Numbered from the stretch's first letter, positions 39,980 to 49,888 are shown. The stretch is DNA of 64,000 nucleotides from Streptomyces spororaveus (GCF_016755875.1 NZ_BNED01000005.1:6214001-6278000), one strand, 5' to 3'. The notes: generated by a model not told the origin, from the sequence alone. A program made the numbers and translations.

Positions 39980-40621
39980 TCACTCGGGGAGCAGGGCGAA
40001 GCCGAGGAGCACGGCGGCCTCCACGCGGACCGAGCCCGGGGTGAGGGAGCCGTCGTCCTCCGGGTCACCGCCCGTGCGCCGGCCGTGGCTGCGGACGTCC
40101 AGCGACTCCGGGTCGACGTCCTCGATGTGGATGACCGGCCCCAGCCGCAGTCCGCACGCCTGCGCGTACACCTCGGCCTTGCGCCGGGCGGCCGCCACCG
40201 CCCGGTGCCGGGCCTCGTCCCGCATGGCGGGCTTGTCGTCCACCTCGAACCGCACGGCGTCGACCCGGTTCGCACCGGCCGTGACCGCGTCCTCGATCAG
40301 CAGCTCCAGCCCGGCCAGCGCCTCCGTCCGCACGGTGTACGTGGCCACGCAGGCGTAGCCGTGGAAGGTCCGGTCGGCGCCGTAGCCCCGGTACTGCGAG
40401 GTGAGCTGCAGCCGTGAGCCGGACACGTCGGAGTCCGGTATGCCGTGCTCGCGCAGTACGCTCCGCAGCCGGGTCACGGCCGCGCCCGCCTCGGCGAAGG
40501 CCGCCTTCGGGGTCGGGGCGAGAAGGTCGACCGCCAGGTCCACGTGGGCGAGCCGGGGTTCGGCGGACACGCTGCCCGCGCCGAGCACACTGAGCCCCCA
40601 GGGCTCCTTGATCGCTGCCAT
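39980..40621 (-). CDS. SIMPL-domain (DUF541) protein
   Basis: The product is 213 aa from ATG 40621. DUF541 features: GAGSVSAEPRLAHVDLAV at the start, VSGSRLQLTSQY, YACVATYTVRTEAL, DAVRFEVDDKP, then ARRKAEVYAQACGLRLGPVI. SIMPL proteins form ring-like oligomers; function in bacteria is poorly defined. There is no signal peptide, so it is probably cytoplasmic. A second, more divergent SIMPL gene is at 62080. It converges on fadA6 with only 12 nt between. Confidence 0.85.
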   Translation of the reverse strand: MAAIKEPWGLSVLGAGSVSAEPRLAHVDLAVDLLAPTPKAAFAEAGAAVTRLRSVLREHGIPDSDVSGSRLQLTSQYRGYGADRTFHGYACVATYTVRTEALAGLELLIEDAVTAGANRVDAVRFEVDDKPAMRDEARHRAVAAARRKAEVYAQACGLRLGPVIHIEDVDPESLDVRSHGRRTGGDPEDDGSLTPGSVRVEAAVLLGFALLPE

Positions 40622-41049
40622 TCCTTGATCAAACCAGCTGGGGCGGGCGGCCGCCAGGGACTTCCGCCGCCCGTACCGGCCTCCCGGGCGGGCCTGATCG
40701 GTCCGACCCGTACGGATGAATCTTTTCGCCGACGGCGGAGGCGGGCCGCCGGGCCCCCGGCGATCGCGGGGAAGGGGCGGACCGCCCACGACCCAAGGGG
40801 GACGGGGGCTCCGGCCCCACGGGCCGGTCCGCCGCGCCACCGGCGAGCCGCGGGCCGGCGGGGCGGAGGGCGCAGGTCACACCCCTCGTCCCGGGACTCC
40901 CCGCAGCGAGGTGTGCTAGCTTAGAGCTCGTTGCAGTTGTGGTACCCATGAACTTTATGTGCGCCTGACGGGAATGCTCCGCAGGCGCTTTTATTGTTTT
41001 GCCGGAATCTCCGGATGGGGCCCTTTGCCGCCTATTCAGGAGATTTAAA
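40622..41049 (+). promoter_or_regulatory. Cold-shock gene leader with hairpin and T-tract
   Basis: These 428 bases have no gene. The last 130 look like a structured cold-shock leader. TTGCAG at 40931-40936 could be a -35 box. GCGCCTG 40961-40967 pairs with CAGGCGC 40982-40988, followed by TTTTATTGTTTTG, exactly an intrinsic-terminator arrangement, 62 bases before csp. It may be an attenuator, or the end of a small leader RNA. The rest of the stretch is GC-rich without recognised features. Confidence 0.6.
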
Positions 41050-41253
41050 ATGGCACTTGGCACCGTGAAGTGGTTCAACTCGGAAAAGGGCTTCGGCTTC
41101 ATCGAGCAGGACGGTGGCGGCCCGGACGTCTTCGCCCACTACTCGAACATCGCCACCCAGGGCTTCCGTGAGCTCCAGGAGGGCCAGCGCGTGTCCTTCG
41201 ACGTCACCCAGGGCCAGAAGGGCCCCCAGGCGGAGAACATCATCCCCGCCTAA
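41050..41253 (+). CDS. Cold-shock domain protein (CspA family)
   Basis: The product is 67 aa from ATG 41050, after AGGAG at good spacing. The RNA-binding motifs are intact: RNP1 as [10 protein letters not shown] and RNP2 as [21 protein letters not shown] and PQAENIIPA complete the fold. It is a cytoplasmic RNA chaperone. It precedes a DEAD-box helicase gene by 101 bases with a hairpin between, an arrangement frequent in Streptomyces. Paralogues are expected elsewhere in the genome, so no specific csp letter is given. Confidence 0.96.
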   Translation: MALGTVKWFNSEKGFGFIEQDGGGPDVFAHYSNIATQGFRELQEGQRVSFDVTQGQKGPQAENIIPA

Positions 41254-41265
41254 GTTCTTCAGCAT

Positions 41266-41299
41266 GCCGGGGTCCGCACCGCGAGGTGCGGGCCCCGGC
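41266..41299 (+). terminator. csp terminator
   Basis: A 15-bp stem (41266-41280 with 41285-41299, one G-T) closes on a GCGA loop, followed by T-rich DNA up to 41325. It probably terminates most csp transcripts before the helicase gene, with partial read-through possible. Confidence 0.85.
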
Positions 41300-41354
41300 T
41301 TGTCTGCTGTTTCGACCTTTGTTTTACCTGCCGGTTTCAGGAGGGCTTTCTCGC

Positions 41355-43037
41355 ATGACCAGCTCCAGCTCCGCACGACCCAGCCGCCGCCCCACCCGGG
41401 GTCGAGGTGCGGCCCAGGGGCGTCCGAAGTCTGGCGCGGGACGGCAGAAGTCCGCGCCCGTCGCCCGGCCCCAGGAATTCACCATGCCCGAGCCGATCGA
41501 CCCGGCGCTGCCGCCGGTCGAGTCGTTCGGGGACATGGACATGCCCGAGGCGCTGCTGAAGACCCTCGCCGCCCAGGGCGTCACCGAGCCGTTCCCGATC
41601 CAGGCCGCGACGCTGCCGAACTCCCTCGCCGGCCGTGACCTGCTCGGCCGCGGCCGTACCGGCTCCGGCAAGACGCTGGCCTTCGGCCTGGCGCTGCTGG
41701 CCCGTACCGCCGGCCGCCGCGCGGAGCCGAAGGCGCCGCTCGCGCTGGTCCTCGTACCGACCCGTGAGCTCGCACAGCAGGTCACCGACGCCCTGGCCCC
41801 CTACGCCACGGCCGTCAACCTGCGCATCGCGACCGTCGTCGGCGGCATGTCGATCAACCGGCAGTCGGGCGCCCTGCGCCGCGGCGCCGAGGTGCTCGTC
41901 GCCACCCCCGGCCGCCTGAAGGACCTCATCGACCGCGGTGATGCCGACCTCTCCCAGGTCTCGATCACCGTCCTCGACGAGGCCGACCAGATGACCGACA
42001 TGGGCTTCATGCCGCAGGTCACGGCACTGCTCAAGCAGGTCGAGGCCGGCGGCCAGCGGATGCTGTTCTCGGCGACGCTGGACAAGAACATCGACAAGCT
42101 CGTCAAGATGTTCCTCACCGACCCGGTCGGCCACTCCGTCGACCCGTCGGCCGGTGCGGTCACCACCATGGAGCACCACGTCCTGTACGTCATGGACGAG
42201 ACCGACAAGAAGGCCGTGGCGACGCGTATAGCCGCTCGCGACGGCCGGGTGATCATGTTCGTCGACACCAAGCGCGGGGTCGACCGCATGGTCAAGAAGC
42301 TCCTCGCCGACGGCGTACGCGCCTCCGGCCTGCACGGCGGCCGCTCCCAGCCGCAGCGCAACCGCACCCTCGACTGGTTCAAGACGGGCGAGGTCACGGC
42401 GCTGGTCGCCACCAACGTCGCGGCGCGCGGCATCCACATCGACGACCTCGACCTCGTCGTCAACGTGGACCCGCCCACCGACCACAAGGACTACCTGCAC
42501 CGCGGCGGCCGTACCGCCCGTGCCGGTGAGTCCGGCAGCGTGGTCACCCTGGTGCTTCCCGACCAGAAGCGGGACATGACCCGCCTGATGTCGGACGCCG
42601 GGATCTCCCCGCGCACCGCGCAGATCAAGTCCTCCGACGAGGAACTGGCCCGGCTGACCGGCGCCAAGGAGCCCTCGGGCATCCCGGTGGTGCTGGAGGT
42701 CCCGCAGCCGACCGCGCCCAAGCCGCGCTCCGGCTCCGGTTCGGGCTCCGGCTCGCGCCGCCGCTCCGGCGGCGGCCCGCGCACCGGTGCCGCCACGGCC
42801 GGCGCTCCCGCGGCCGGCGGCCGCGGCCGCCGTTCCGGCGGGGGTGCCTCCGGGCAGGCCCCGGCGGCCTCCGGTGCGGGCCAGGCCCGTCGCGGCGGCC
42901 AGGGTGGCGGCGGGGCGACGGCCGGCTCCGGCGAGCGCTCCCGGCGCGGGACCGGTGGCGGCGGTGGCGGCGCCGCCGCGGCCTCCGCGCGCAGCCGGGT
43001 CGGCTCCGGCGGCCAGGGCCGGCGCCGGGCGGTCTGA
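41355..43037 (+). CDS. DEAD-box RNA helicase
   Basis: The product is 560 aa from ATG 41355, preceded by AGGAGGG. Motifs in order: Q-motif region PFPIQAATLP, I GRTGSGKT, Ia PTRELAQQ, II LDEADQM (DEAD), III SAT, V ATNVAARGIHIDDL, VI HRGGRTARAG (variant of HRIGRTGR). The first 40 residues are basic, and the last 130 are an Arg/Gly/Ser-rich tail for RNA binding. It resembles cold-induced RhlE/CsdA-type helicases. Linkage to csp suggests a joint role in unfolding RNA at low temperature. Confidence 0.95.
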   Translation: MTSSSSARPSRRPTRGRGAAQGRPKSGAGRQKSAPVARPQEFTMPEPIDPALPPVESFGDMDMPEALLKTLAAQGVTEPFPIQAATLPNSLAGRDLLGRGRTGSGKTLAFGLALLARTAGRRAEPKAPLALVLVPTRELAQQVTDALAPYATAVNLRIATVVGGMSINRQSGALRRGAEVLVATPGRLKDLIDRGDADLSQVSITVLDEADQMTDMGFMPQVTALLKQVEAGGQRMLFSATLDKNIDKLVKMFLTDPVGHSVDPSAGAVTTMEHHVLYVMDETDKKAVATRIAARDGRVIMFVDTKRGVDRMVKKLLADGVRASGLHGGRSQPQRNRTLDWFKTGEVTALVATNVAARGIHIDDLDLVVNVDPPTDHKDYLHRGGRTARAGESGSVVTLVLPDQKRDMTRLMSDAGISPRTAQIKSSDEELARLTGAKEPSGIPVVLEVPQPTAPKPRSGSGSGSGSRRRSGGGPRTGAATAGAPAAGGRGRRSGGGASGQAPAASGAGQARRGGQGGGGATAGSGERSRRGTGGGGGGAAAASARSRVGSGGQGRRRAV

Positions 43038-43059
43038 CCCACCCCGGACACGAACACGA

Positions 43060-43096
43060 CGATGCCGGGCGGCGCGGGAAGCGCCGCCCGGCATCG
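43060..43096. terminator. Bidirectional terminator between helicase and phosphatase genes
   Basis: A 16-bp perfect stem, 43060-43075 with 43081-43096, on a GGGAA loop. It lies between convergent stops at 43037 and 43106. Confidence 0.9.
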
Positions 43097-43105
43097 TGCT
43101 GTCCG

Positions 43106-44038
43106 CTACCGGACCATCCGGTCCTGCAGCTTCGCGAGCGTCCGCAGATCGAGGCCGAGGCCCTGCGTCAGATAGCCGTAGAAGCCGCCGTAGTCGGCCT
43201 CCAGCTGTGCCGTCGCCGCGTCCAGGTAGTCCTGGCGGACCTCCTGGAGCGGGATCAGCAGGTCCGGGTTCTGCATCCGGCCCGACTGCTTGAGGCCCGC
43301 CCGCACCCGGGCGTCGTAGGCGGCACGGAAGGTGTTCGACGCCAGGTAGTCGCGCTCCGCGGTGTCCTCGGGCACGGCGAGGGCGCGCAGCAGGACGTAA
43401 CTCATCCAGCCGGTACGGTCCTTGCCGGACGTGCAGTGGTACAGGACCGGGCCCTGCCGGGCGTCGGCGATCTCCCGCAGGGTCGCCGCGAACTGCGCCC
43501 GGTTCTCGGGGCTGCTCACGAAGGTGCGGTAGATGTCGCGCATGTAGGCCTCGGCCCGGCCGCCGCCGAGCATCTGCTCCTGGACCACGGGATCGCCGCT
43601 GCCGATCGCGCCGACGAGGGTTCCGTAGAGGCCGAGGTCACTGACGGGGCGCGAGGTGGGGGAGAGTCCGGTGGGCAGCCGGTCGGCGCCGTCGTACTGG
43701 AGCTCCATCGGAATGCGGAAATCGACGACCTTCGTGAGGCCGAGACCGGAGACGGTGGTGACGTCGGCATCGGTCAGCTTGCTCAGTGCGTCGGAGCGGT
43801 AGACGAGGCCCTGGCGGACCTGGCCTCCGGTCCAGGTGCGGTAGCCGCCGACGTCCCGGAGATTGACGGCGCCCTGGAGAGGGATCTGGCGCATCGTTTC
43901 GGCTTGCTGCTGCTGGTGGTGCCGGGCACTGACCCCGGCTCCGGGCGCCGCCGCCGCGTACGCGGCGGCGGGCAGGGTCCCGACGGTGAGAGCGGCGGCG
44001 GCCGCCGCGGTCACCAGGCGGATGCGGGCACGGCTCAT
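43106..44038 (-). CDS. Secreted tyrosine-protein phosphatase (Y_phosphatase3)
   Basis: The product is 310 aa. A Sec signal peptide covers residues 1-30 (MSRARIRLVTAAAAAALTVG, cleavage near AYAAAA). The phosphatase P-loop is HCTSGKDRTG with C202 and R208, the dual-specificity/inositol phosphatase-like type. NLRDVGGYRTWTGGQVRQG is characteristic of the family and of MptpB-like enzymes. It acts outside the cell on phosphotyrosine or phosphoinositides; the substrate is unknown. It lies between the two KstR2 blocks but is not obviously linked. Confidence 0.92.
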   Translation of the reverse strand: MSRARIRLVTAAAAAALTVGTLPAAAYAAAAPGAGVSARHHQQQQAETMRQIPLQGAVNLRDVGGYRTWTGGQVRQGLVYRSDALSKLTDADVTTVSGLGLTKVVDFRIPMELQYDGADRLPTGLSPTSRPVSDLGLYGTLVGAIGSGDPVVQEQMLGGGRAEAYMRDIYRTFVSSPENRAQFAATLREIADARQGPVLYHCTSGKDRTGWMSYVLLRALAVPEDTAERDYLASNTFRAAYDARVRAGLKQSGRMQNPDLLIPLQEVRQDYLDAATAQLEADYGGFYGYLTQGLGLDLRTLAKLQDRMVR

Positions 44039-44068
44039 AGGGGCGACTCCTGTGACGGAGAAGGGGGA

Positions 44069-45157
44069 TCACCCTGGTGGTGGCAGGGTGCGGAGCGAGT
44101 GCAGTGCTTCGAGTGATGCGAGTGCCTTCTGTGCTTCGGCCATGACGCGGGAGACGAGCTCCGCACAGGACGGAAGATCGTCGATCACCCCCGCGACCTG
44201 GCCCGATGCCATGACACCGAGGTCCGTACGGCCCTCGACCATGGACGCCTTGAGGAGCATCGGGGTGTTCGCGGCGAGCAGGACCTGGCTCCAGGACAGG
44301 TCCTTGCCGTGTTTCATCGCGAGGCCGTCGCGGACCATCTGCGGCCAGCTCAGCCCGGACAGCTTCCGGAAGCCGGCCGCGTGCCGCACCGCCCTGACCA
44401 GCGCCCGGGTGCGGCCCGCCCGCTCCAGGGAGTCGACCAGCTCCGTACGGAGCATGCGGTGCGGCAGCCCGTCGACGGCCGTGGTGACGGTGACGTCCTT
44501 GACCGTGGCCCTCAGGTACTCGGCCTTCACGGCGTCCGGGACGGTCGAGTCCGAGGTCAGCAGGAACCGGGTGCCCATGGCGATGCCCGCGGCCCCGTAC
44601 GACAGCGCCGCGACCAGGCCGCGCCCGTCGCTGAAGCCGCCCGCCGCGATCACCGGGATGTCCACGGCGTCCACGACCTGCGGCAGCAGCACCGTCGTGG
44701 CCACGTCCCCGGTGTGCCCGCCGCCCTCGCCGCCCTGCACGATCACCGCGTCGGCGCCCCACGCGGCCACCTTCTCGGCGTGCCGCCGGGCCCCGATCGA
44801 CGGGATGACGACCACGCCCGCGTCCTTGAGCCGCCCGATCAGCTCCCTGGAGGGGGCCAGCGCGAACGAGGCGACCCGCACCCCCTCGTCGATGATCAGC
44901 TGGGCGCGCTCGGCCGCGTCCCCGGCGTCCGCCCGCAGATTGACCCCGAAGGGGGTCCCGTCCGGCGTGCGGGACCTGACCTCGCGGACCGCCGCACGCA
45001 GCTGGTCCAGGGTCATCGTGGCCGAGGCCAGGATCCCCAGCGCCCCCGCGTTCGCCGCCCCCGACACCAGGCGGGGGCCGGCGACCCAGCCCATGCCCGT
45101 CTGCACGAGGGGGTGCTCGACCCCGACCAGCTCGGTGAACGCCGTCCGCATCGTCAT
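44069..45157 (-). CDS. ipdC: IpdC-like FMN-dependent oxidoreductase (nitronate monooxygenase fold)
   Basis: The product is 362 aa from ATG 45157 (ATG 45151 possible). It has the TIM-barrel flavin fold of the NMO/IpdC family: GVEHPLVQTGMGWVAGPRLV, FGVNLRAD, DAVIVQGGEGGGHTGDVA, VIAAGGFSDGRGLVAALSYG, GTRFLLTSDS. In mycobacteria IpdC (Rv3553) acts on the (R)-HIEC-CoA intermediate in ring D opening. It is the last gene of echA20-ipdA-ipdB-ipdC, the same order as in M. tuberculosis. A 20-codon ORF overlaps its start. Confidence 0.87.
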   Translation of the reverse strand: MTMRTAFTELVGVEHPLVQTGMGWVAGPRLVSGAANAGALGILASATMTLDQLRAAVREVRSRTPDGTPFGVNLRADAGDAAERAQLIIDEGVRVASFALAPSRELIGRLKDAGVVVIPSIGARRHAEKVAAWGADAVIVQGGEGGGHTGDVATTVLLPQVVDAVDIPVIAAGGFSDGRGLVAALSYGAAGIAMGTRFLLTSDSTVPDAVKAEYLRATVKDVTVTTAVDGLPHRMLRTELVDSLERAGRTRALVRAVRHAAGFRKLSGLSWPQMVRDGLAMKHGKDLSWSQVLLAANTPMLLKASMVEGRTDLGVMASGQVAGVIDDLPSCAELVSRVMAEAQKALASLEALHSLRTLPPPG

Positions 45158-45216
45158 GGCCGCCTCATCGCCGTCGCCGTCGTCGCTGTCGCCGTGGTCG
45201 TCGTCGCCATCGTCAT
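45154..45216 (-). CDS. 20-codon Thr/Ala ORF between ipdB and ipdC
   Basis: ATG 45216 opens a frame MTMATTTTATATTATAMRRP whose TGA overlaps the ipdC ATG (ATGA). It is encoded by near-trinucleotide repeats of ACG/GCG on the minus strand. It may couple ribosomes from ipdB to ipdC, which otherwise lie 63 nt apart, or may be a chance result of repeat DNA. Confidence 0.35.
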   Translation of the reverse strand: MTMATTTTATATTATAMRRP

Positions 45217-45220
45217 CGCC

Positions 45221-45969
45221 TCAGACCCGCACTTCGCGGTCGCGCAGCCCCTTGGGGTCGATCACCTCGCGGATCAGCCGCAGTTCCCCGGCCGTCGGCT
45301 CGCGGGTGAACGGGACCTCGCCGGTGATCGCCGGCTCGAAGCCGGTCGCCGCCAGGACGTCCTCGACGGTGACGCCGGGGTGCAGGGAAGCCAGGCGCAT
45401 CACGTGGCCGGGCCCGGCGAAGTCGAAGACCCCGAGATCGCTGACCACCCGGGGCAACCGGTGGAAGCGGGTCACCCCGGCCGCCTCCGCGCGGTCGTAG
45501 CCGACCCCGCTGACCATGTCGACGCGCTCGACGAACACCCGCTTCGAGTGCTTGGGCACCCAGTAACTCACCGGATTGTTCAGGGTGTTCACGGGCGCGC
45601 CGCGCACCCCGAGGAGCTGGCGGGCCGGCCGCTCCCAGTCGCCGATGCACGAGATGTTCTGGTTGCCGAACCGGTCGATCTGGCTGGCGCCCATCATCAC
45701 GTGCCGCCGGCCGCCGGTGACCATCGTCAGGTGGCGCCGGTACGGGAGCCAGCCCTCGGCCGTGCCGTCGAGCCCGACGAGCATCGCCTCGCCGTCGGTC
45801 AGCAGCAGATCGGGGGAGAAGGTCCGCTTCGCGAGACGGGCCCCGAAGGAGGGGATCAGGCCCATCGGGCTGGCGAGCACCTCGCCGTTGTCGCGCCAGG
45901 CCTCGGCGCAGGCGATCACGCAGTACTCGGCGCGGGAGACGGTGCGCGGGGCGGTGGTGTCGGTGGTCG

Positions 45970-45973
<4 letters not shown>
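45221..45973 (-). CDS. ipdB: IpdB-like subunit of COCHEA-CoA hydrolase (CoA-transferase fold)
   Basis: The product is 250 aa, the size of mycobacterial IpdB. GTG 45973 overlaps the ipdA stop by 4 nt (GTGA). CoA-transferase beta-type fold with blocks RAEYCVIACAEAWRDNGEVL, MGASQIDRFGNQNIS and LHPGVTVEDVLAATGFEP. IpdAB is not a transferase in mycobacteria; it hydrolytically opens ring C of COCHEA-CoA. Orthology rests on operon order and family similarity. Confidence 0.87.
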
Positions 45974-46817
<844 letters not shown>

Positions 46818-46821
<4 letters not shown>

Positions 46822-47567
46822 GAGCGCTCTCCCTTCCCGAAGGTGTCGCGGACCCGGTCGGCCACCCCGCTGAGGTTGGCCTCGAAGGTGAAGCCCTGCT
46901 CGAAGCGGTAGCTGCGGCGTACGTCCACGGGGTCGATCCCGTTGATGGCCGCCTTGGCGAGCCGGATCAGGTAGCCGTCCTTCTTCGCGATCTCGGCTGC
47001 CAGTTCCAGGGCGGCGGCGCGCAGCTCCGTACGCGGGACCACCCTCCAGACCGAGCCGTGGGCGTGCAGTTCGGCGGCGGTCGCGGTGCGCGAGGTGTAG
47101 TACAGCGCGCGCATCAGGTGCTGCGGGACCAGCCGGGCCAGGTGGGTGGCGGCGCCGAGCGCGCCCCGGTCCAGCTCGGGCAGTCCGAAGGCGGCGTCCT
47201 CGGAGGCGACGATCGCGTCGGCGTTGCCGACCAGCCCGATGCCGCCGCCCAGGCAGAACCCGTGCACGGCCGCGACGACCGGTACCTCGCACTCGTACAC
47301 GGCGGCGAAGGCCTCGTAGCAGCCCCGGTTGGCGCCGACGAGGGCGGAGTGCCCGGTGTCGCGCTGCATCTCCTTGATGTCGACGCCCGCGTTGAAGCCG
47401 CGGCCCTCGGCGGCGAGGACGACGCACCGGATCTCGGGGTCGCGGCCGGCGGCGCGCAGGGCGTCGGCGAGGTCGTACCAGCCCTGCACGGGGAGCGCGT
47501 TGACGGGCGGGAAGTCGACTGTGACGAGTGCGATGCCCTTGTCGGGGCTTGCGGTGGAGACACCCAT
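46818..47567 (-). CDS. echA20: EchA20-like ring D hydrolase (crotonase family)
   Basis: The product is 249 aa from ATG 47567; a start at 47597 would lie within the operator and is rejected. Crotonase motifs: VDFPPVNALPVQGWYDLADA, AEGRGFNAGVDIKEMQ, VHGFCLGGGIGLVGNADAIV, PELDRGALGAATHLARLVP. In mycobacteria EchA20 (Rv3550) opens ring D of the HIEC-CoA intermediate before IpdAB. It is the first gene of this unit and divergent from two SDR genes, exactly as Rv3550 is from Rv3549c. Confidence 0.87.
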
Positions 47568-47586
47568 GAGCGGATCAGCTACCTTT

Positions 47587-47605
47587 CCACCAAACATTTG
47601 TTAGG
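47587..47605. promoter_or_regulatory. KstR2-type operator, divergent promoter 2
   Basis: CCACCAAACATTTGTTAGG. The core, 47589-47602, has two mismatches to AnCAAGnnCTTGnT. Read on the minus strand it gives CCTAACAAATGTTTGGTGG, sharing 17 of 19 aligned bases with the 37128 site. It lies between echA20 and the SDR operon. Confidence 0.78.
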
Positions 47606-47623
47606 CGAGGAAGGTAGCAGCCC

Positions 47624-48388
47624 ATGGAGCTCGACGGGAGGGTTGTCGTCGTCACCGGAGGAACCCGGGGCGTCGGCGCCGGGATCGCCCGGTCGTTCCT
47701 CGCCGCAGGCGCGGACGTGGTCGTCTGCGCCCGGCGGCCCCCGGAGGAACCGGTGACGGCGGACGGGCGGACGGCCGCCTTCACCCCGGTCGACCTGCGC
47801 GATCCCGCCGCCGTGCACGAGTTCTTCGGCGCGGTCGCAGGCCGGTACGGGCGCCTCGACTGCCTGGTCAACAACGCGGGCGGCACCCCGTACCGGCTGC
47901 TGGGAGAGGGCGAGGCGCAGCGCCACGCGCGGGTCGTCGAGCTCAACCTGCTCGCCCCGATGACCGCCTCGCTCGCGGCCCGCCCCTGGCTGCGCGAGGC
48001 CCGGGGCTCGGTGGTCATGATCGGCAGCGTCAGCGGGACCCGCCCCTCACCGGGGACTGCCGCGTACGGCGCCGCCAAGGCGGGGCTGGAGAACCTGGCC
48101 CGGTCCATGGCCGTGGAATGGGCGCCCGAGGTACGGGTCAACTCACTGGTGCTCGGCATGGTGCGGACCGAACTCGCCCACCTGCACTACGGCGACGAGA
48201 CCGGCATCGCGTCGGTCGGCGCCACCGTCCCGCTGGGGCGGCTCGCGGAACCCTCGGACGTGGGCGCGGCCGCGGTGTTCCTGGCCTCGGACCGGGCGGC
48301 GTACGTGAGCGGGGCGAGCCTGCTCGTGCACGGGGGCGGGGAGCGCCCGCCGTTCTTGGATGCGGCAACTGTCAACAAGGAGAACTGA
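47624..48388 (+). CDS. SDR-family protein, Rv3549c-like
   Basis: The product is 254 aa. Cofactor motif TGGTRGVGAGIARSF; VNNAGGTPYRLLGEGEAQRH; Ser in IGSVSGTRPS; Tyr-x3-Lys in YGAAK. It is the first of two SDR genes divergent from echA20, the position of Rv3549c/Rv3548c. These KstR2-regulated SDRs probably dehydrogenate hydroxyacyl-CoA intermediates; their exact steps are less certain than for IpdF. Confidence 0.87.
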   Translation: MELDGRVVVVTGGTRGVGAGIARSFLAAGADVVVCARRPPEEPVTADGRTAAFTPVDLRDPAAVHEFFGAVAGRYGRLDCLVNNAGGTPYRLLGEGEAQRHARVVELNLLAPMTASLAARPWLREARGSVVMIGSVSGTRPSPGTAAYGAAKAGLENLARSMAVEWAPEVRVNSLVLGMVRTELAHLHYGDETGIASVGATVPLGRLAEPSDVGAAAVFLASDRAAYVSGASLLVHGGGERPPFLDAATVNKEN

Positions 48389-48389
48389 G

Positions 48390-49301
48390 ATGGCGGGACT
48401 GTGCGAGGGCCGGGTCGTGATCGTGACGGGCGCGGGGCGGGGGCTGGGGCGCGCCCACGCGCTGGCCTTCGCGGCGGAGGGGGCGAAGGTCGTCGTGAAC
48501 GACCTCGGGGTCGGGCTCGACGGGCTGCCGGGGCCGGACGGCCCGGCGGCACAGGTGGTGGCCGAGATCGCGGCACTGGGCGGGCAGGCCGTCGCGCACG
48601 GCGGGGACATCGCCACCTCCGGGGGCGCGGCCTCGCTGGTGGCGGCGGCCGTGGACACCTTCGGCCGCCTCGACACCCTCGTCAACAACGCGGGCTTCCT
48701 GCGGGACCGGATGCTGGTCAACCTGGACGAGGACGACTGGGACGCGGTGATGCGGGTCCACCTGAAGGGCCACTTCCTGCCGCTGCGGTCGGCGGCCGCG
48801 TGGTGGCGGGCGGAGGCGAAGGCGGGCCGGCCGGTGGCGGCCCGGGTGGTCAACACCTCCTCCGGGGCCGGACTGCTGGGCTCGGTCGGACAGGGCAACT
48901 ACAGCGCGGCCAAGGCCGGGATCCTCGGCCTCACGGCGGTCGCCGCGCAGGAGATGGGCCCCTACGGGGTCCAGGTCAACGCCATCGCCCCGGCGGCGCG
49001 GACCCGGATGACGGAACGGACCTTCGCCGAGACCATGGCCGCCCCCGGGGCGGGCGGCTTCGACGCGATGGCCCCGGAGAACGTCTCCCCGCTGGTGGTG
49101 TGGCTGGGCGCGGACGCCTCGGCGGGGGTCACTGGCCGGGTGTTCGAGGCGGAGGGCGGCCGGATCACGGTCATGGAGGGCTGGCGGCCGGGCCCCACGG
49201 CGGACCGGGGCGCGCGCTGGACCCCGGCGGAGGCGGGGGAGGCCGCCGCGAAACTGCTCGCGGCGGCGCAGGCTCCGCTCCCCGTGTACGGCGCGCGGTA
49301 A
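48390..49301 (+). CDS. SDR-family protein, Rv3548c-like
   Basis: The product is 303 aa from ATG 48390, one base after the preceding stop, with AAGGAG at good spacing. The longer SDR type with cofactor motif TGAGRGLGRAHALAF, VVNDLGVGLDG, VNNAGFLRDRML and NTSSGAGLLGSVGQGNYSAA (catalytic Ser, Tyr, Lys). The C-terminal 60 residues resemble MaoC-linked and steroid-type SDRs. It ends the plus-strand KstR2 unit. Confidence 0.87.
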   Translation: MAGLCEGRVVIVTGAGRGLGRAHALAFAAEGAKVVVNDLGVGLDGLPGPDGPAAQVVAEIAALGGQAVAHGGDIATSGGAASLVAAAVDTFGRLDTLVNNAGFLRDRMLVNLDEDDWDAVMRVHLKGHFLPLRSAAAWWRAEAKAGRPVAARVVNTSSGAGLLGSVGQGNYSAAKAGILGLTAVAAQEMGPYGVQVNAIAPAARTRMTERTFAETMAAPGAGGFDAMAPENVSPLVVWLGADASAGVTGRVFEAEGGRITVMEGWRPGPTADRGARWTPAEAGEAAAKLLAAAQAPLPVYGAR

Positions 49302-49375
49302 GCCGGGGCCGGTGTCCCGCCCCATAGGGTTCTGTGGTCCGGGAGGACCGGAGAACGAAGGGACAGGAGCCGGCG

Positions 49376-49813
49376 ATGGCCATCACACCGAGCCCGCAGA
49401 AGATCACCACGTTTCTGATGTTCGAGGGGCGGGCGGAGGAGGCGATGACCTTCTACCTCTCGCTGTTCGACGACGCCGAGGTGCTGGGCATCAGCCGCTA
49501 CGGCGCGGACGACGCCGGGGGCGGGGAGGAGGGGAAGGTGCGGCACGCCTCCTTCTCCCTGGCCGGGCAGACCCTCATGTGCATCGACAGCTCGGTCAAG
49601 CACGAGTTCGGCTTCACGCCCGCCGTGTCGCTCTACGTCCAGTGCGACGGCGAGGCCGAGATCGAACGCCTCTACGGAGCCCTCGCCGAGCAGGGCACGG
49701 AGCTGATGCCGCTGGGCTCGTACGGGTTCAGCGCCCGGTTCGGCTGGGTGAACGACCGCTTCGGCGTCTCCTGGCAGCTGAACCTGCTGGACGGGCCGGA
49801 CGCCGCGGCGTAG
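49376..49813 (+). CDS. VOC/PhnB-like glyoxalase-fold protein
   Basis: The product is 145 aa from ATG 49376, with GGGACAGGAG upstream. PhnB/3-dmu-9_3-mt type: KITTFLMFEGRAEEAMTFYL, ISRYGADD, ASFSLAGQTLMCIDS, FGWVNDRFGVSWQLN. The fold can bind metal, but many members are of unknown activity. A hairpin follows at 49889-49919. Confidence 0.88.
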   Translation: MAITPSPQKITTFLMFEGRAEEAMTFYLSLFDDAEVLGISRYGADDAGGGEEGKVRHASFSLAGQTLMCIDSSVKHEFGFTPAVSLYVQCDGEAEIERLYGALAEQGTELMPLGSYGFSARFGWVNDRFGVSWQLNLLDGPDAAA

Positions 49814-49888
49814 CCGGGGGAGTCGCCCCCGCAGGTGAGCCGGGACTCCGCGGCGGCATGGAACTGCGCCAGGACGCGGCACGGAAGC

